A stretch of 64,000 nucleotides of DNA from Nothopassalora personata (taxonomy: Eukaryota > Ascomycota > Dothideomycetes > Mycosphaerellales > Mycosphaerellaceae), in the NCBI GenBank assembly GCA_033816765.1, contig CM066287.1:558001-622000 (forward strand), given 5' to 3'. The notes under the pieces are model-generated. The model was given only the letters and a program-made list of their open reading frames with translations, was not told where the DNA came from and did no database searches. Below are positions 30,464 through 40,511 of this stretch, piece by piece (position 1 is the stretch's first letter; each line of letters begins with the position of its first letter). The position numbers and the translations under genes were made by a program.

Positions 30464-33400
30464 GGATACGAACACGTCAACGTCAAGGCCGAAGTCAGAA
30501 GGGATTGGGGAAGGTGATCTCAGAATATCATCCCATTCCTTACGAATGGTGCACATAGAGCACAACCCTGTAATAGGATCACACCTAGTGGTGCCTTGCA
30601 CAGCGAATGGAAAATATGCATTCTCATTCCTTGATGACGGAGCCAATTCAAACTACGTTGACATCGTATATGCGCGAAAGAATGACCTGCCACTCTCGAA
30701 GCTGGACAGCCCATTGGCACTGGGCCTCGCCGACATGTCCACTGCAAAGCAAATGATCGAATACCGTACGGAGCTCACCCTGGAGATCAACGGGCACTCC
30801 GAAGTGATCAATGCCTGGCTCACCAACCTCGAATACGACATCGTCTTGGGGAGACCATGGCACGACAAGCATCAACCAGGCCTGCATTATGAGTCCGGCA
30901 CTATGACGCTCGATTCTCAACACTGCAAGGACAACTGCCTGTCCGGAAAGGAAGCGACGTGGGTGCAGTCAGTCAATGATCAAGACCAGAACCCAGTCCT
31001 TACGTTCCAGACCCACGAGGAGCTTCCTAGCAAGTACCGCTCGGCAACCGTGGAAGAAGATGACGAAGGAGATGTCACTTGGCAGCACGCCCGTCTGCCA
31101 CTGCCGGCTGACGGCGAAGACACCATCAAGCGCATGACAACGCGCGGCCCTGGAAAAGTTCGCCGGGCTGCTAAGAGACTCGAAGCAAAGGAAGCAAAGG
31201 CCGCTGTGGCAGCAGCAGTAGCAGCAGCTGCCGAAGCCGCAGCTCAACAAGCAGAAGAGCCTAAGAAGAACATCGACATCAAAGAAGTCAATGCAGACTA
31301 CTTCGTGCGCCTCGCCAAGCAAAAGGGCGCGCAAGTTCACCTGATGTATGTCTATGACCCCAAGGTGGAGCAGCAGCGAGCGGGCGACTCGCTTGCCGCT
31401 TGCGCCATGACGGCGCACAACATGAAGACAGTTGCTGGAGGCAACTGTAAGATGCTGTCAGACGAAAAGACGATCTCAAGGCTGAACGCGCGTGCCGCTG
31501 CATTCATACCAGCATCAGAACGTGTAGCCCCAACACTCCGTTCCTGCAAGATGCACGCACAAGCAGACGTGGACAAGTTCATGAAAGTCAACGACCAAGA
31601 GATCGATCCAAAGGACCACCTTATGCCAACATACCACGAGTTCGCTGATTGCTTCTCGAAGAAGGCTTCAGAAGAGCTTCCGCCACACCGGCCTGGGATT
31701 GACCATGAGATCAAGCTGAAACCCGATGCCGTGCCACCCTTCAAGCGACCATACCGCATGTCTAAGCAAGAAGACGAGATCATCAAGCACTGGACTGACG
31801 AACAGATCGCCCAAGGCAAGATCCGCAAGAATGAAGGCCGCGCCGATGCTGCATCTCCGTGCCTTATCGTCAAGAAGCCAGGAGGTGGGTTGAGAGTATG
31901 CGTTGATTACAGAGCCCTCAATGCACTTACCATCAAGTCAAGATACCCTATTCCCCTGATGCAGGACACCTTGAACCGCATCGCAGGAAAGAAGTGGTTT
32001 ACGAAGCTAGATGTGATTGCAGCATTCAACCGCATCCGCATCGCAAAGGGGCATGAGTGGATGACAGCGTTCACTACCCGCTATGGGCAGTTCGAATGTC
32101 TAGTCATGCCATTCGGCCTATGCAACGCCCCAGGAACGTTCCAAGCTTATGTGAACGACACGCTACGGGAGTTCCTAGATGACTTTGCATCAGCCTATCT
32201 AGATGATATCCTCATCTTTAGCGACACGCTTGAAGAGCACATTGGACATGTGAAGAAGGTGCTAGGGCGCTGCAGAGACGCAGGCCTGCAACTTGATATC
32301 AAGAAGTGTGAATTCCACACCCAATCGACCAAGTACCTTGGCCTTATTATTGGCAAGGACGGCATCTCCATGTGCCCGGAGAAGGTGAGAGCAGTGCAAG
32401 AATGGGAAACACCTCGTAATGTCACGGATGTGCTTGCATTCAACGGATTCGCTGGCTTCTATCGACGATTCATCAAGAACTACAGCAAGATAACACTGCC
32501 GCTTACCCGCCTCACCAAGAAAGACGTGCCATGGCAATGGACGGCAGAGTGCCAAGCAGCGTTCGACGGCCTCAAGAAAGCATTCACCGATGCAGAAGGA
32601 GAAATCCTCGCAGTCTTCCAGCATGGGCTGGAGACAGTGCTTGAGACTGACGCTTCGGACTTCGTCACCGCAGCGGTCCTCTCCCAACGTCATAATGGCA
32701 TCTTGAGACCAGTGGCATATCTGTCTAAGAAGATGTCACCCCAGGAATGCAACTACGACATCTATGACAAAGAGTTGCTCGCTATTGTCAAAGCGTTCGA
32801 AGAATGGCGTCCTGAGCTGGCAGCAGGTGACATCGATGACAAGGACTGCGTGGGCAGCGATTGCGAGAACTTCCTGGCCGACCCAAGTGGCAAGCCAGTG
32901 CTCGTCTACTCAGACCACAAGAACCTTGAGTACTTCATGACCACGAAGGAACTCAACCGGCGCCAAGCACGCTGGGCAGAATTCCTATCGCAATTCCACT
33001 TCAAGATCATCTACAGACCAGGAGTGCAGGGAGGCAAGCCCGATAGCCTTACCCGCCGCTCACAAGATGCGATACGCAAGGACGAGGATGATCCCCGGCA
33101 CACGCAGCAGCATCGCGTGTTGCTAGGACCCGAATTGTTTATGCCGAACTTGTTAGCCAGCAGAATCCTACAACTCGCGGCATCGGAAGCCACCGGCGTT
33201 GTGGATGAGGACCTACAACGCGACATCCGATCCCTATACGAACAGCAAGAACCACAAGAGGCCCTGCAACAGCTGGCAGCTGGCGACAAGGTGAAGATGC
33301 TCCACAGGCACAAGATCGACCCTAAGCACGCGATGGCAGTAGATGGAATGATCTACGTCAAGAACAGAGAAGGTGGCTACAGCCTGTATGTCCCAGAACC

Positions 33401-35210
33401 AGCTGAAGATGATGAAGGCAACACGGTGTATGCCCGCATAGTGAAAGCATTTCACGACGCCCCAGCCGCAGGTCACCCAGGAAAGACTAAGACCAACACC
33501 CTATTGAAACGCCACTATATCTGGCCAGGCATGACACGCTTCATACGCGAGTTCTGCAAAGGATGCACGACGTGCACAAACGTGAACCCAGTGCAGGATG
33601 CCGAACACGGATTGCTAGCACCGTTGCCAGTGCCACTCGACACATGGGACGACATCGCAATGGACTTCGTAGTCGAGCTGCCCGAAGCACGCTGCACCGC
33701 AGATGGGCAGAAGTACAAAAACGTTCTCACAGTGACAGACCGCCTGAGTAAGGAGCGGCATCTGATCCCAGTGCTCAACATGAGCGCAGAGTACATTGCG
33801 TTCATCTACCTCAAGTACGTGTTCAGCCGCCATGGGCTGCCTAAGTCGATCGTTACAGACAGAGGACCCCAATGGCTTTCCGCATTCTGGAAGCGCCTAT
33901 GCCAGCTACTAGGCATCAAGCGCAAGCTGTCAACGGGCTACCACCCCCAAACAGATGGGCAAAGCGAGATCACGAACAAGGCCATGGAGAAGTACCTGCG
34001 CACGTATACCAACTATGCCCAGGACGACTGGCCGGATTGGCTGCCTCTAGCAGAGTTCACTGCGAACGACCACGTGTCAGAATCTACCGGATTCTCCCCA
34101 TTCATGGCAACGCTAGGCAAGAACCCGAGGTATTCAGACGCAGAAGTCATGTTGCCGCTGGAACTCATGCCACACAAGCAACGCCTCGATGCACAATCGG
34201 CGACTGCATTCGGAGCCCGGATGAATGAACTCAGGCAGGCACTCAGAGACGCCATGCAAATGGCGCAAGATACACAAGCGGAGTATGCCAACCGACGCAG
34301 GACCATAGCACCAGCATACAAGTTAGGCGACATGGTGCACATTAGCACCAAGAACTGGCACACCACACGCCCGTCTAAGAAACTGGACTACAAGTATGCG
34401 GGTCCTTACCCGATCAAGGAAGTGCTGCCACACGACACATATCGAGTCGCATTGCCAGACTCACTGAGCAACCTGTATGACGGGTTCCACGCCAATTACT
34501 TGCGACCAGGCTACGACCCAGTCACAGGACAAGTCGTCCCTCCGCCTCCGCCAATCGAGGTGGAGGACGAAGATGGGTCTCACCAGGAATGGCACGTGGA
34601 GAAAGTCGTGGACTCGCACAGGTCGCTGCCGCCAGGGCGTGCGCCAGCAGGAGGAAAGGTCCCAATCTACAAGTACTGCGTGAAGTGGGTAGGTGATAAC
34701 GAGCTAACTTGGGAGCCCGCAGAGACTATGATTGCAACAGCAGCCGCCTCTGTCGCCGACTTCCATCACAACCACCCTACGGCCCCTAGACCAGCCGGCT
34801 TCACACCACCGCTAGGATGGATTGCGAATGAAGAAGCACCATCTGATGACGCGGGCACCCTCAGTGCTGCGATGATTACGTCCAACCCAGTAACCGCAGG
34901 AGGGCCACGCGAATTGATCGCGCAGGTGCCTGTGGCTCTTCTGGCAGAAGACAACGGCTCGTATGAAGATGATGACCCGCCAGGCATGGCACCAACAAAG
35001 GTAACCGATGACTGTGACCGAAGCGACAAGCGAAATGGACATCAAACTTCCCTTGACACGGTGCACAGGAGTGACCGTTTTGAAGGGGGGGGTGGTGTGA
35101 CGGCCCATGGCCGCACAGCGAGTGAACGTGGCGAGTTACGTGACCGGGCCCGGGCCGACCCGCGTGCCTCGGCTTGTATATTAACTTCTCGCGCCTCGCG
35201 CACCTCTTAG
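30420..35210 (+). CDS. Pol polyprotein of Gypsy-3 (PR-RT-RH-IN-chromodomain)
   Basis: Read from the frameshift site; the first ATG is at 30546. Protease FLDDGANS near residue 71 has DDG in place of D-S/T-G. An Ala-rich segment near 260 (AVAAAVAAAAEAAAQQ) and a long linker precede the reverse transcriptase (GLRVCVDYRALNALTIKSRY, YLDD near 592). RNase H has LETDASDF near 740. The integrase HHCC is at about 1009-1053 and core D-D-E at 1080 (MDFVVELP), 1145 (TDRGPQW) and 1180 (GQSEITN). The chromodomain at 1391-1446 reads VEKVVDSH, YCVKWVGD, LTWEPAETM. The frame ends 115 bp inside the 3' LTR, adding an Arg/Ala-rich tail encoded by LTR sequence. Confidence 0.95.
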   Translation, partial: GKSLVHSLSATTSGLDTNTSTSRPKSEGIGEGDLRISSHSLRMVHIEHNPVIGSHLVVPCTANGKYAFSFLDDGANSNYVDIVYARKNDLPLSKLDSPLALGLADMSTAKQMIEYRTELTLEINGHSEVINAWLTNLEYDIVLGRPWHDKHQPGLHYESGTMTLDSQHCKDNCLSGKEATWVQSVNDQDQNPVLTFQTHEELPSKYRSATVEEDDEGDVTWQHARLPLPADGEDTIKRMTTRGPGKVRRAAKRLEAKEAKAAVAAAVAAAAEAAAQQAEEPKKNIDIKEVNADYFVRLAKQKGAQVHLMYVYDPKVEQQRAGDSLAACAMTAHNMKTVAGGNCKMLSDEKTISRLNARAAAFIPASERVAPTLRSCKMHAQADVDKFMKVNDQEIDPKDHLMPTYHEFADCFSKKASEELPPHRPGIDHEIKLKPDAVPPFKRPYRMSKQEDEIIKHWTDEQIAQGKIRKNEGRADAASPCLIVKKPGGGLRVCVDYRALNALTIKSRYPIPLMQDTLNRIAGKKWFTKLDVIAAFNRIRIAKGHEWMTAFTTRYGQFECLVMPFGLCNAPGTFQAYVNDTLREFLDDFASAYLDDILIFSDTLEEHIGHVKKVLGRCRDAGLQLDIKKCEFHTQSTKYLGLIIGKDGISMCPEKVRAVQEWETPRNVTDVLAFNGFAGFYRRFIKNYSKITLPLTRLTKKDVPWQWTAECQAAFDGLKKAFTDAEGEILAVFQHGLETVLETDASDFVTAAVLSQRHNGILRPVAYLSKKMSPQECNYDIYDKELLAIVKAFEEWRPELAAGDIDDKDCVGSDCENFLADPSGKPVLVYSDHKNLEYFMTTKELNRRQARWAEFLSQFHFKIIYRPGVQGGKPDSLTRRSQDAIRKDEDDPRHTQQHRVLLGPELFMPNLLASRILQLAASEATGVVDEDLQRDIRSLYEQQEPQEALQQLAAGDKVKMLHRHKIDPKHAMAVDGMIYVKNREGGYSLYVPEPAEDDEGNTVYARIVKAFHDAPAAGHPGKTKTNTLLKRHYIWPGMTRFIREFCKGCTTCTNVNPVQDAEHGLLAPLPVPLDTWDDIAMDFVVELPEARCTADGQKYKNVLTVTDRLSKERHLIPVLNMSAEYIAFIYLKYVFSRHGLPKSIVTDRGPQWLSAFWKRLCQLLGIKRKLSTGYHPQTDGQSEITNKAMEKYLRTYTNYAQDDWPDWLPLAEFTANDHVSESTGFSPFMATLGKNPRYSDAEVMLPLELMPHKQRLDAQSATAFGARMNELRQALRDAMQMAQDTQAEYANRRRTIAPAYKLGDMVHISTKNWHTTRPSKKLDYKYAGPYPIKEVLPHDTYRVALPDSLSNLYDGFHANYLRPGYDPVTGQVVPPPPPIEVEDEDGSHQEWHVEKVVDSHRSLPPGRAPAGGKVPIYKYCVKWVGDNELTWEPAETMIATAAASVADFHHNHPTAPRPAGFTPPLGWIANEEAPSDDAGTLSAAMITSNPVTAGGPRELIAQVPVALLAEDNGSYEDDDPPGMAPTKVTDDCDRSDKRNGHQTSLDTVHRSDRFEGGGGVTAHGRTASERGELRDRARADPRASACILTSRASRTS

Positions 35211-35256
35211 ATAGCTTGTCTAACAACTTCGTACTACCTAAGCAGGTGCCCTTACA
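35096..35256 (+). repeat. 3' LTR of Gypsy-3
   Basis: It looks the same as the 5' LTR over 161 bp. It is preceded by the polypurine tract GAAGGGGGGGGTGG and followed by the duplicated CTAGG. The pol stop lies inside at 35208-35210. Confidence 0.95.
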
Positions 35257-35530
35257 CTAGGGCTCCTAGTAATGGTTCTAGAACTGTCCTCCTAGAGCTT
35301 CGCCTCCCATTCTTAAACTCCCTCTCTTAGGATAAGGTTACCACCTTGATTCGTTAGTTCCTATAGCGCTTAGGCACTAATAATGACTTTTAGGAGGGTA
35401 CTATGTTAAACTCGACTTCCTATAAGAGGGGTTCTAGAGGCTCTAGTAGTTTTAGTAGTAAGTAGTAGTCTAGATAGTGTACTTACATTAGGTCTTAGTA
35501 ATTTAGTTAGGGCTGAAGGATAAAATGGCC

Positions 35531-36652
35531 GTTATAAGCAAGGGCGGTCTACTTCTCTATTTCCTTTTGTTTTAATACTATAGCTCCCCTAAATTAGAGT
35601 CTATAATAATAAACTAGATCTTGCCTTAAAAGGCGGTTCTAAAGTAGGCCTCTCTATAGTCTAGTTGCATAAGCATAGTAAGATATGCGATACCCTAAAT
35701 GAATCTAGCCCTTAAGGCTAATAAATAAAAACTTTCCTCTACTGTCTCTAAATAAATGAGATATTGCTTTATAAATACTTATGAACAAATGAAGGTCTTA
35801 CTATGTACAAATGAAAGTGTAGTTAGTCTCTAGAAGCCTCCCTTAGAGAATGTGGTTTAGTAACTTTAGCTTTATAAGCTAATCTGTAAGCTGCTATGTA
35901 GTAGGGATATACTTAACTACAATTAAGCCTTCTTTATAAACATGTCTACAAAAGTGGTTCCTTAGTCTAATATGCTTAGTTCTTCTGTAGTTAGTATAAT
36001 CTCTAACTAGCTTAATAGTAGACTAGTTGTCTATAAAGATCTTAAAAGGCTTAAGCTTTGTAGTTAGTCATTTTCTGGGTTTTATAGAGTAGATTTCTTA
36101 ACTATATTACTTCCCTACAGCATTTAGTTAAGGCTATATACTCTACTTTAGTGCTTAATAGCACTATCTCCTTCTACAGGTTGGATTTCTAGATAATAGG
36201 ACTTCTAGCTATTTTAACTAGGAGTCCTAAGGTAGATCTACCTATTAGATCTTTAGAGAAATTAGAGTCTATGTAGATCTCTAGCTTTAGGGATTGTGTT
36301 TTTCTAAAGATTAGGCACTTATTAATTGTTCTAGCAATGTATCTCTAAACATGCTTTACTGTAGTAATATGTTCTACTGAAGGATTAGCTAAGAATTTAG
36401 CTAAGTGGTTTATTATATAGGAGATATCTAGCCTAGTCTAGTTAGCTAGGTACTAGAGTTCCCTAATTAATGTGTTAAACAGATTGTAATCCTATATGTT
36501 GCATTGCTCTTCATGAGCTTTATATAGGCGGTTAAGGGGATACTTAACACTTTTAGCTAAGTCTAGGCTATGTTTCTAAAGTTTCTCTAAAGTATAGTAC
36601 TTTTAGGAGACATAGAGATCTCTATTCTTTTCACTCTTTAGTTGTATGCCTA
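35531..36652 (-). pseudogene. RT end and RNase H of Copia-A copy 2, RIP-degraded
   Basis: The minus strand gives copia RT/RNase H text with stops: KSEKNRDLYVS, NTLIRELQYLAN, LDISYIINHLAKFLANPS, YIARTINKCLIFRKT, LEIYIDSNFS and TKVEYIALTKCCREVI. The LINE is inserted at 36653, within RT. The region to 35820 is the tail after RNase H. Confidence 0.8.
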
Positions 36653-37087
36653 TTGATTGATTGATTGTTCCATTAACGTGCTATGTGAGTCTAAGACTAT
36701 GCAACACGGGTAGGGTGCCCTACCATTTTCTAGTTAGTAGAGGAAAAGCCTTTTGCAATAAAAACCTCTAAAAGTAAGCAGAGTTCCTTCCTCGCGATAT
36801 TGTAGAGGCCTTCTTGCCTCACGGGACCCGGCGGTTTTCCCGTACTCCTTTTACGCCGTAAAACCCAAAATACGCAAAGAAAATAGCCGTAGAGGCTAAG
36901 GGCTAAGCCCTATGTGTCGTAAAAGTAGCGAAATTCGCTCCTTTCGCCTTCTACATCCCGCGTCACGTGATCTTAGGGCTACGCCCTTATTACCATCGTA
37001 TTCTTCGGGAGTGGAGCTTTAAAACGAGCTACTAATCGTTAAAATCGGATGACCGGACGTCTCGTAATCTCCCGCCAAGTCTTGGTC

Positions 37088-37129
37088 TTGGCGTTGGCGT
37101 TGGCGTTGGCGTTGGCGTTGGCGTTGGCG
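37088..37129. repeat. (TTGGCG)7 microsatellite in the LINE 3' region
   Basis: Seven perfect copies of TTGGCG (CGCCAA on the element's sense strand) lie between the ORF2 stop and the 3' tail. The ORFs here with alternating Pro-Thr or Leu-Ala are products of the repeat. Confidence 0.95.
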
Positions 37130-37280
37130 TTGGGCTTGCGTAATCGCTACCGTTGGGCGGCGATAACTTATCCCCTAGACGTCGTATCGAAAAAGAGACC
37201 AGTTTTGGAATCCTCGTGTTGCGGCGCACAAAATGAGCCTAGTACCTTCCCGATTGGGCCAAAGGCTTTAGCTAGTGTAG

Positions 37281-40200
37281 CTATTCGACCTCTTCTAGTT
37301 CGCTTCTCCTCTCTCGGTACCACTTTAGCGTAGCGATACCTGTGGTGCGGATAAAGTCTATTACCTCTTGCTGTCCTTCGATAGATAGGAAGAGAATAGG
37401 GAAGGCCGCTACCCTTAGTTTTCTAGTCCTAACTTCGGTATATAGACGACATCCTTGGAGGAGGTGAATTGGAGTCTCTTTTTGGCCGCAGCGGCATCTA
37501 TCGTCGTCTGTTTTGTGGAACCGGTAAAGGTAGTCGCGGAAGAAACCGTGTCCTAAACGTAAGGAGTAGTAGGCGCTCGAGGTAGCCCTCTCGCATTGTA
37601 TTTGCAGCGGGAGGTATTCTTCATATTGAAACCGAGAGAAGTAGCTGTTCGGGCCGTGCTCCTTCTTAGTCTTTGCCTTGTAAAATCGGTCTCTAGTAGC
37701 CTTAGCTACTAGGTCGGTAAGGTAATCTTCGTCGGTTATACTAAGCGACTTGTCGGTTATACTAAGCGACTTAAAGGTCTCTAGTCTTCTTTGGATCCCC
37801 TGGAGTTTGGAGCCTTCTTTAGGCGGTAAAAGCTCGTAGCCCGTCTCTAATACCCTTTTCGTAGCTATTGGGATAGTACTACTTAGGGCCCTAGCAATCG
37901 GGTTGTCTTCGGGAAGCTTCTTTAGCCTTAAGCTATATTTGAGGACCTGGCGTTCTAGGCGAATTCGAGGGGTAAGGAGGTTTGCTTCTCTCTCGGCAGG
38001 CTCGGTAGGAGTAGTACGGAAGACCCCTAGGACTTTACGAATGCCTTTTCCGTGTATAGCCTCTAGGGGGGTAATAGCTCTCCTCGATTTCCACCAAACC
38101 GGCGCCCCGTAGTCGGCTACGGTAGTAACGCAAGAAAGGTATAGTGTGCGTAGGGAGCGAGTGCTTAACCCATTCCCTATATTCGCTAGGCGGTTCATCC
38201 TGTAGAAGGAGGCAAGTGCCTTAGTTGCTCGGATTTGAATATGTTCTTTAAAGGTAAGATAGGTATCAAACCAGATCCCTAGCCATCGTACGGCCTTTGT
38301 CGCGGGTTTAATAACTTCCCCGCTTGGTAGGGTAATAGAACTATCGTGTCCTTTGCCTTTTGCGAAGTGTAGGAGCTCGGTTTTAGCGAGGTCAAATTCT
38401 ATCGCTTGTTCGGCTCCTTTCTTCGTTAAGAGCTTAACCTCTTTCTCGAGGGTCTTTGCGTTCTTCTTAAGGCTAGTCGATGCAACTAGGAGTCCAATAT
38501 CGTCGATGTAGGATAAGGGAGTTACGGTTTTAATGTCCGTAAAAAGATCCCTTATATAGATAAGAAATAAAATCGGCGAGATTGGACTACCTTGCGGTAC
38601 GCCTGTCTCAACGTCCGTGGTCTCTTCTATTTGTCCGTTAAAGGATAGTTGAATCCTCCGTTCTTCGAGGAAGGACTTAGCCCACCTTATAACCGAGTAG
38701 GGGAGTCGTAGCTTAATTAGTGTTCTTAGGAGGCGGTTCTTCGCTACGTGGTCGAAGGCTCCTTTAACGTCTAGAAAGGCTACGCTTGTCTTCTTTCCTT
38801 TTACTCGGTTCCTTTCGACAAAGTCGGTTAGGAGGAGGGCTGTGTCTACGGCCGAACGTTTAGTTCTGCCGCCCATTTGCGAGTCGTGAAGTAACGGGCC
38901 GGTATCGGCTAGAGCTCCGAGTCTTTTCGCTAGTATTCTCTCGCTTACTTTCCCTAGACAGTTAAGGAGGGCTATTATCCTATATGCCTTAGGAATCGAG
39001 TAGTCGGGCTTCCCTGGTTTTGCAAGAGTAAATCCAATCGCTACTCGCCAGCACTTAGGGTGGTACCCTTTGTTTAATAGCGAGCCGTAGACCTTAAGAA
39101 AGGCGTCTGGAATAGCTTGAAATGCGCGTTGAATTATTGCTTGGGTTATACCATCCGGGCCTGGGGTTTTACCTTTTACTTTCGAGGAACTACATGCCGA
39201 TTGCAGTTCTTCTAATTGTATTCGGTCCCAGTCCCAGTCCCCTATAGGATAGTTATCCCAGGAGGGGTCTAGGGGGTTATCCGGAGGTGGAGAAGGGAAT
39301 AGCGTTCCCCGGAGGGCCTCGCATTTTCCCTTAAATGTGTCCTGTCCGTTTATAGTCGGGATTAGACTGTTCCCTCCTACTTTTGTATAGGAGAAGGCCT
39401 TATAGACCGACGTAAGATCGGTCTTTTGGAGGAACTTGTTCCAATGGTCTCGCTTAGCGTTTTTGATAGCTAGGAAGTATTTATTCCTTGCGCCTAGGTA
39501 CGCTTCTTTATCGGTGCGTAGAGTAGATGCTAGGGGGCTAGCTAATTTTCGACGTTCGCGAGATGTTTGTTTACGAAGTTCTTTAAGTTCCGGCGTCCAC
39601 CACGGTTTAGACTTAGCTACTACCCTAAGTTTAGGGATATATAGTTTAGCCGCGGTAGATATAATGTCGGAGAAGGTGCTCGCTAGTAGGTCTAGGTCTT
39701 CTATACCTTCTAGATCTACTTTCCGATCCTTTAGTACTTGAGAAAAGCCTTTCCAATCTGCTTTAGACGTGTCGAAGCGTAGTCTATCGCTAGGAGGGGG
39801 TAGGGGTAGAGAGGAAGTATTACTTCCTCTAATGTCTAGAGAGATCGCTAGGTGGTCGGATCCGGTCTCTAGCGTACGCCAGTTTATCTCCGAGTTAGAT
39901 AACCTACCTTTTGTAAAGGTAAGGTCTAGGACACTCGGGTTATTTAGGTGTACTCGGTAGAAGGTTCCTATATTCGGGGTATTTCTTAGAGAGAAGTTGT
40001 TTGCTTCAATCCAGTTAATAAAGGTTAAAGCTCGTAAGCTATTATCCTTTCCGTATGGATCCCACGACGGGTGTCGTATATTAAAGTCGCCGAGTAACAC
40101 CGTATTTGTTGCCGGCGTAAATTGGTATAGGGCTCTTTCGTTCGTCCAGACATTCTCGCTATCTTTTTCGTTGTAGACATTAAGAATTTGGATCGAATTC

Positions 40201-40511
40201 CCCTTCTTGTCCTTTGCGGATATTACTTGAAAATCCGGGTCCCTGTTTTGAACCGGAGTAATTTCGACTTGGATTTGTCTACTAATATAGAAGAGGGTGC
40301 GAATCCTCGACGTACTAGTCGGTAGTAGAGTCGTAAAGGCCGGATGAGCTATAGATCTTCGTAGACTATTTTCTTCGTCTATAAAAAGCCATGGCTCTTG
40401 GATTGCTAGTATGTCGGCCTTTTCGCGGATTGCTAGCTCGAGTAGGGACTCGGTAGCTGCCGCGCTCCGGTTTAGGTTTGCTTGGAAGATACGTAACGGT
40501 GTAACTAACAT
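37281..40511 (-). CDS. LINE ORF2: endonuclease-reverse transcriptase
   Basis: The first ATG is at 40511 (MLVTPLRIFQANLNRS) and overlaps the ORF1 stop as ATGTTAG; the frame is open further upstream without an ATG. The product has 1076 residues. N-terminal exonuclease-endonuclease-phosphatase domain: ADILAIQEPW, LLGDFNIRHPSWDP, GSDHLAIS. Central reverse transcriptase: NCLGKVSERILAKRL, SVAFLDVKGAFDHV, GVPQGSPISPILF and the active site YIDD. The C-terminus has a Cys/His cluster CRCGQKETPIHLLQGC. No RNase H motif (TDGS) is seen, in contrast to many Tad-clade elements. A 21-bp tandem duplication near 37740 repeats SLSITDK. Codons avoid CpA and TpG where synonyms allow. Confidence 0.93.
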   Translation of the reverse strand: MLVTPLRIFQANLNRSAAATESLLELAIREKADILAIQEPWLFIDEENSLRRSIAHPAFTTLLPTSTSRIRTLFYISRQIQVEITPVQNRDPDFQVISAKDKKGNSIQILNVYNEKDSENVWTNERALYQFTPATNTVLLGDFNIRHPSWDPYGKDNSLRALTFINWIEANNFSLRNTPNIGTFYRVHLNNPSVLDLTFTKGRLSNSEINWRTLETGSDHLAISLDIRGSNTSSLPLPPPSDRLRFDTSKADWKGFSQVLKDRKVDLEGIEDLDLLASTFSDIISTAAKLYIPKLRVVAKSKPWWTPELKELRKQTSRERRKLASPLASTLRTDKEAYLGARNKYFLAIKNAKRDHWNKFLQKTDLTSVYKAFSYTKVGGNSLIPTINGQDTFKGKCEALRGTLFPSPPPDNPLDPSWDNYPIGDWDWDRIQLEELQSACSSSKVKGKTPGPDGITQAIIQRAFQAIPDAFLKVYGSLLNKGYHPKCWRVAIGFTLAKPGKPDYSIPKAYRIIALLNCLGKVSERILAKRLGALADTGPLLHDSQMGGRTKRSAVDTALLLTDFVERNRVKGKKTSVAFLDVKGAFDHVAKNRLLRTLIKLRLPYSVIRWAKSFLEERRIQLSFNGQIEETTDVETGVPQGSPISPILFLIYIRDLFTDIKTVTPLSYIDDIGLLVASTSLKKNAKTLEKEVKLLTKKGAEQAIEFDLAKTELLHFAKGKGHDSSITLPSGEVIKPATKAVRWLGIWFDTYLTFKEHIQIRATKALASFYRMNRLANIGNGLSTRSLRTLYLSCVTTVADYGAPVWWKSRRAITPLEAIHGKGIRKVLGVFRTTPTEPAEREANLLTPRIRLERQVLKYSLRLKKLPEDNPIARALSSTIPIATKRVLETGYELLPPKEGSKLQGIQRRLETFKSLSITDKSLSITDEDYLTDLVAKATRDRFYKAKTKKEHGPNSYFSRFQYEEYLPLQIQCERATSSAYYSLRLGHGFFRDYLYRFHKTDDDRCRCGQKETPIHLLQGCRLYTEVRTRKLRVAAFPILFLSIEGQQEVIDFIRTTGIATLKWYRERRSELEEVE

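Larger units (their letters stand above)
27856..35256 (+). mobile_element. Gypsy-3, complete intact chromovirus (7401 bp)
   Basis: Two 161-bp LTRs with no difference seen by eye (27856-28016 and 35096-35256) lie inside the target duplication CTAGG (27851-27855 and 35257-35261). Gag and pol are intact, with pol in the -1 frame. The insertion splits the Copia-A antisense ORF. CpA/TpG sites are plentiful, so no RIP has acted. Confidence 0.97.
26928..35530 (+). pseudogene. Antisense ORF of Copia-A (copy 2), split by Gypsy-3
   Basis: The plus strand, opposite to pol, reads as coding sequence over 26928-27855 and 35262-35530 when TAA/TAG are treated as RIP products. Features: a Ser/Asn-rich start (VFSGGSSSSND), a basic stretch (SRISKRKTLIKALRLVKQII), then ASAIDYLI, FGSAYNRCKERSNLPFSSYY and a cysteine cluster Y-x2-C-x8-C (YTNCALNNYYDKCSFF), a Ser-rich tail, and DKVTTLIR with TSYKRGSRGSSSFSSK after the Gypsy-3 site. 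Codon choice is strongly biased (AGT, CCT, CTA) in this frame only. The function is unknown; a second copy lies at 15330-16560. Confidence 0.55.

Noticed and set aside
37032..37333. ORFs with (PT)n or (LA)n tracts at the LINE 3' end
   Set aside because: Products of the (TTGGCG)7 repeat in untranslated sequence.
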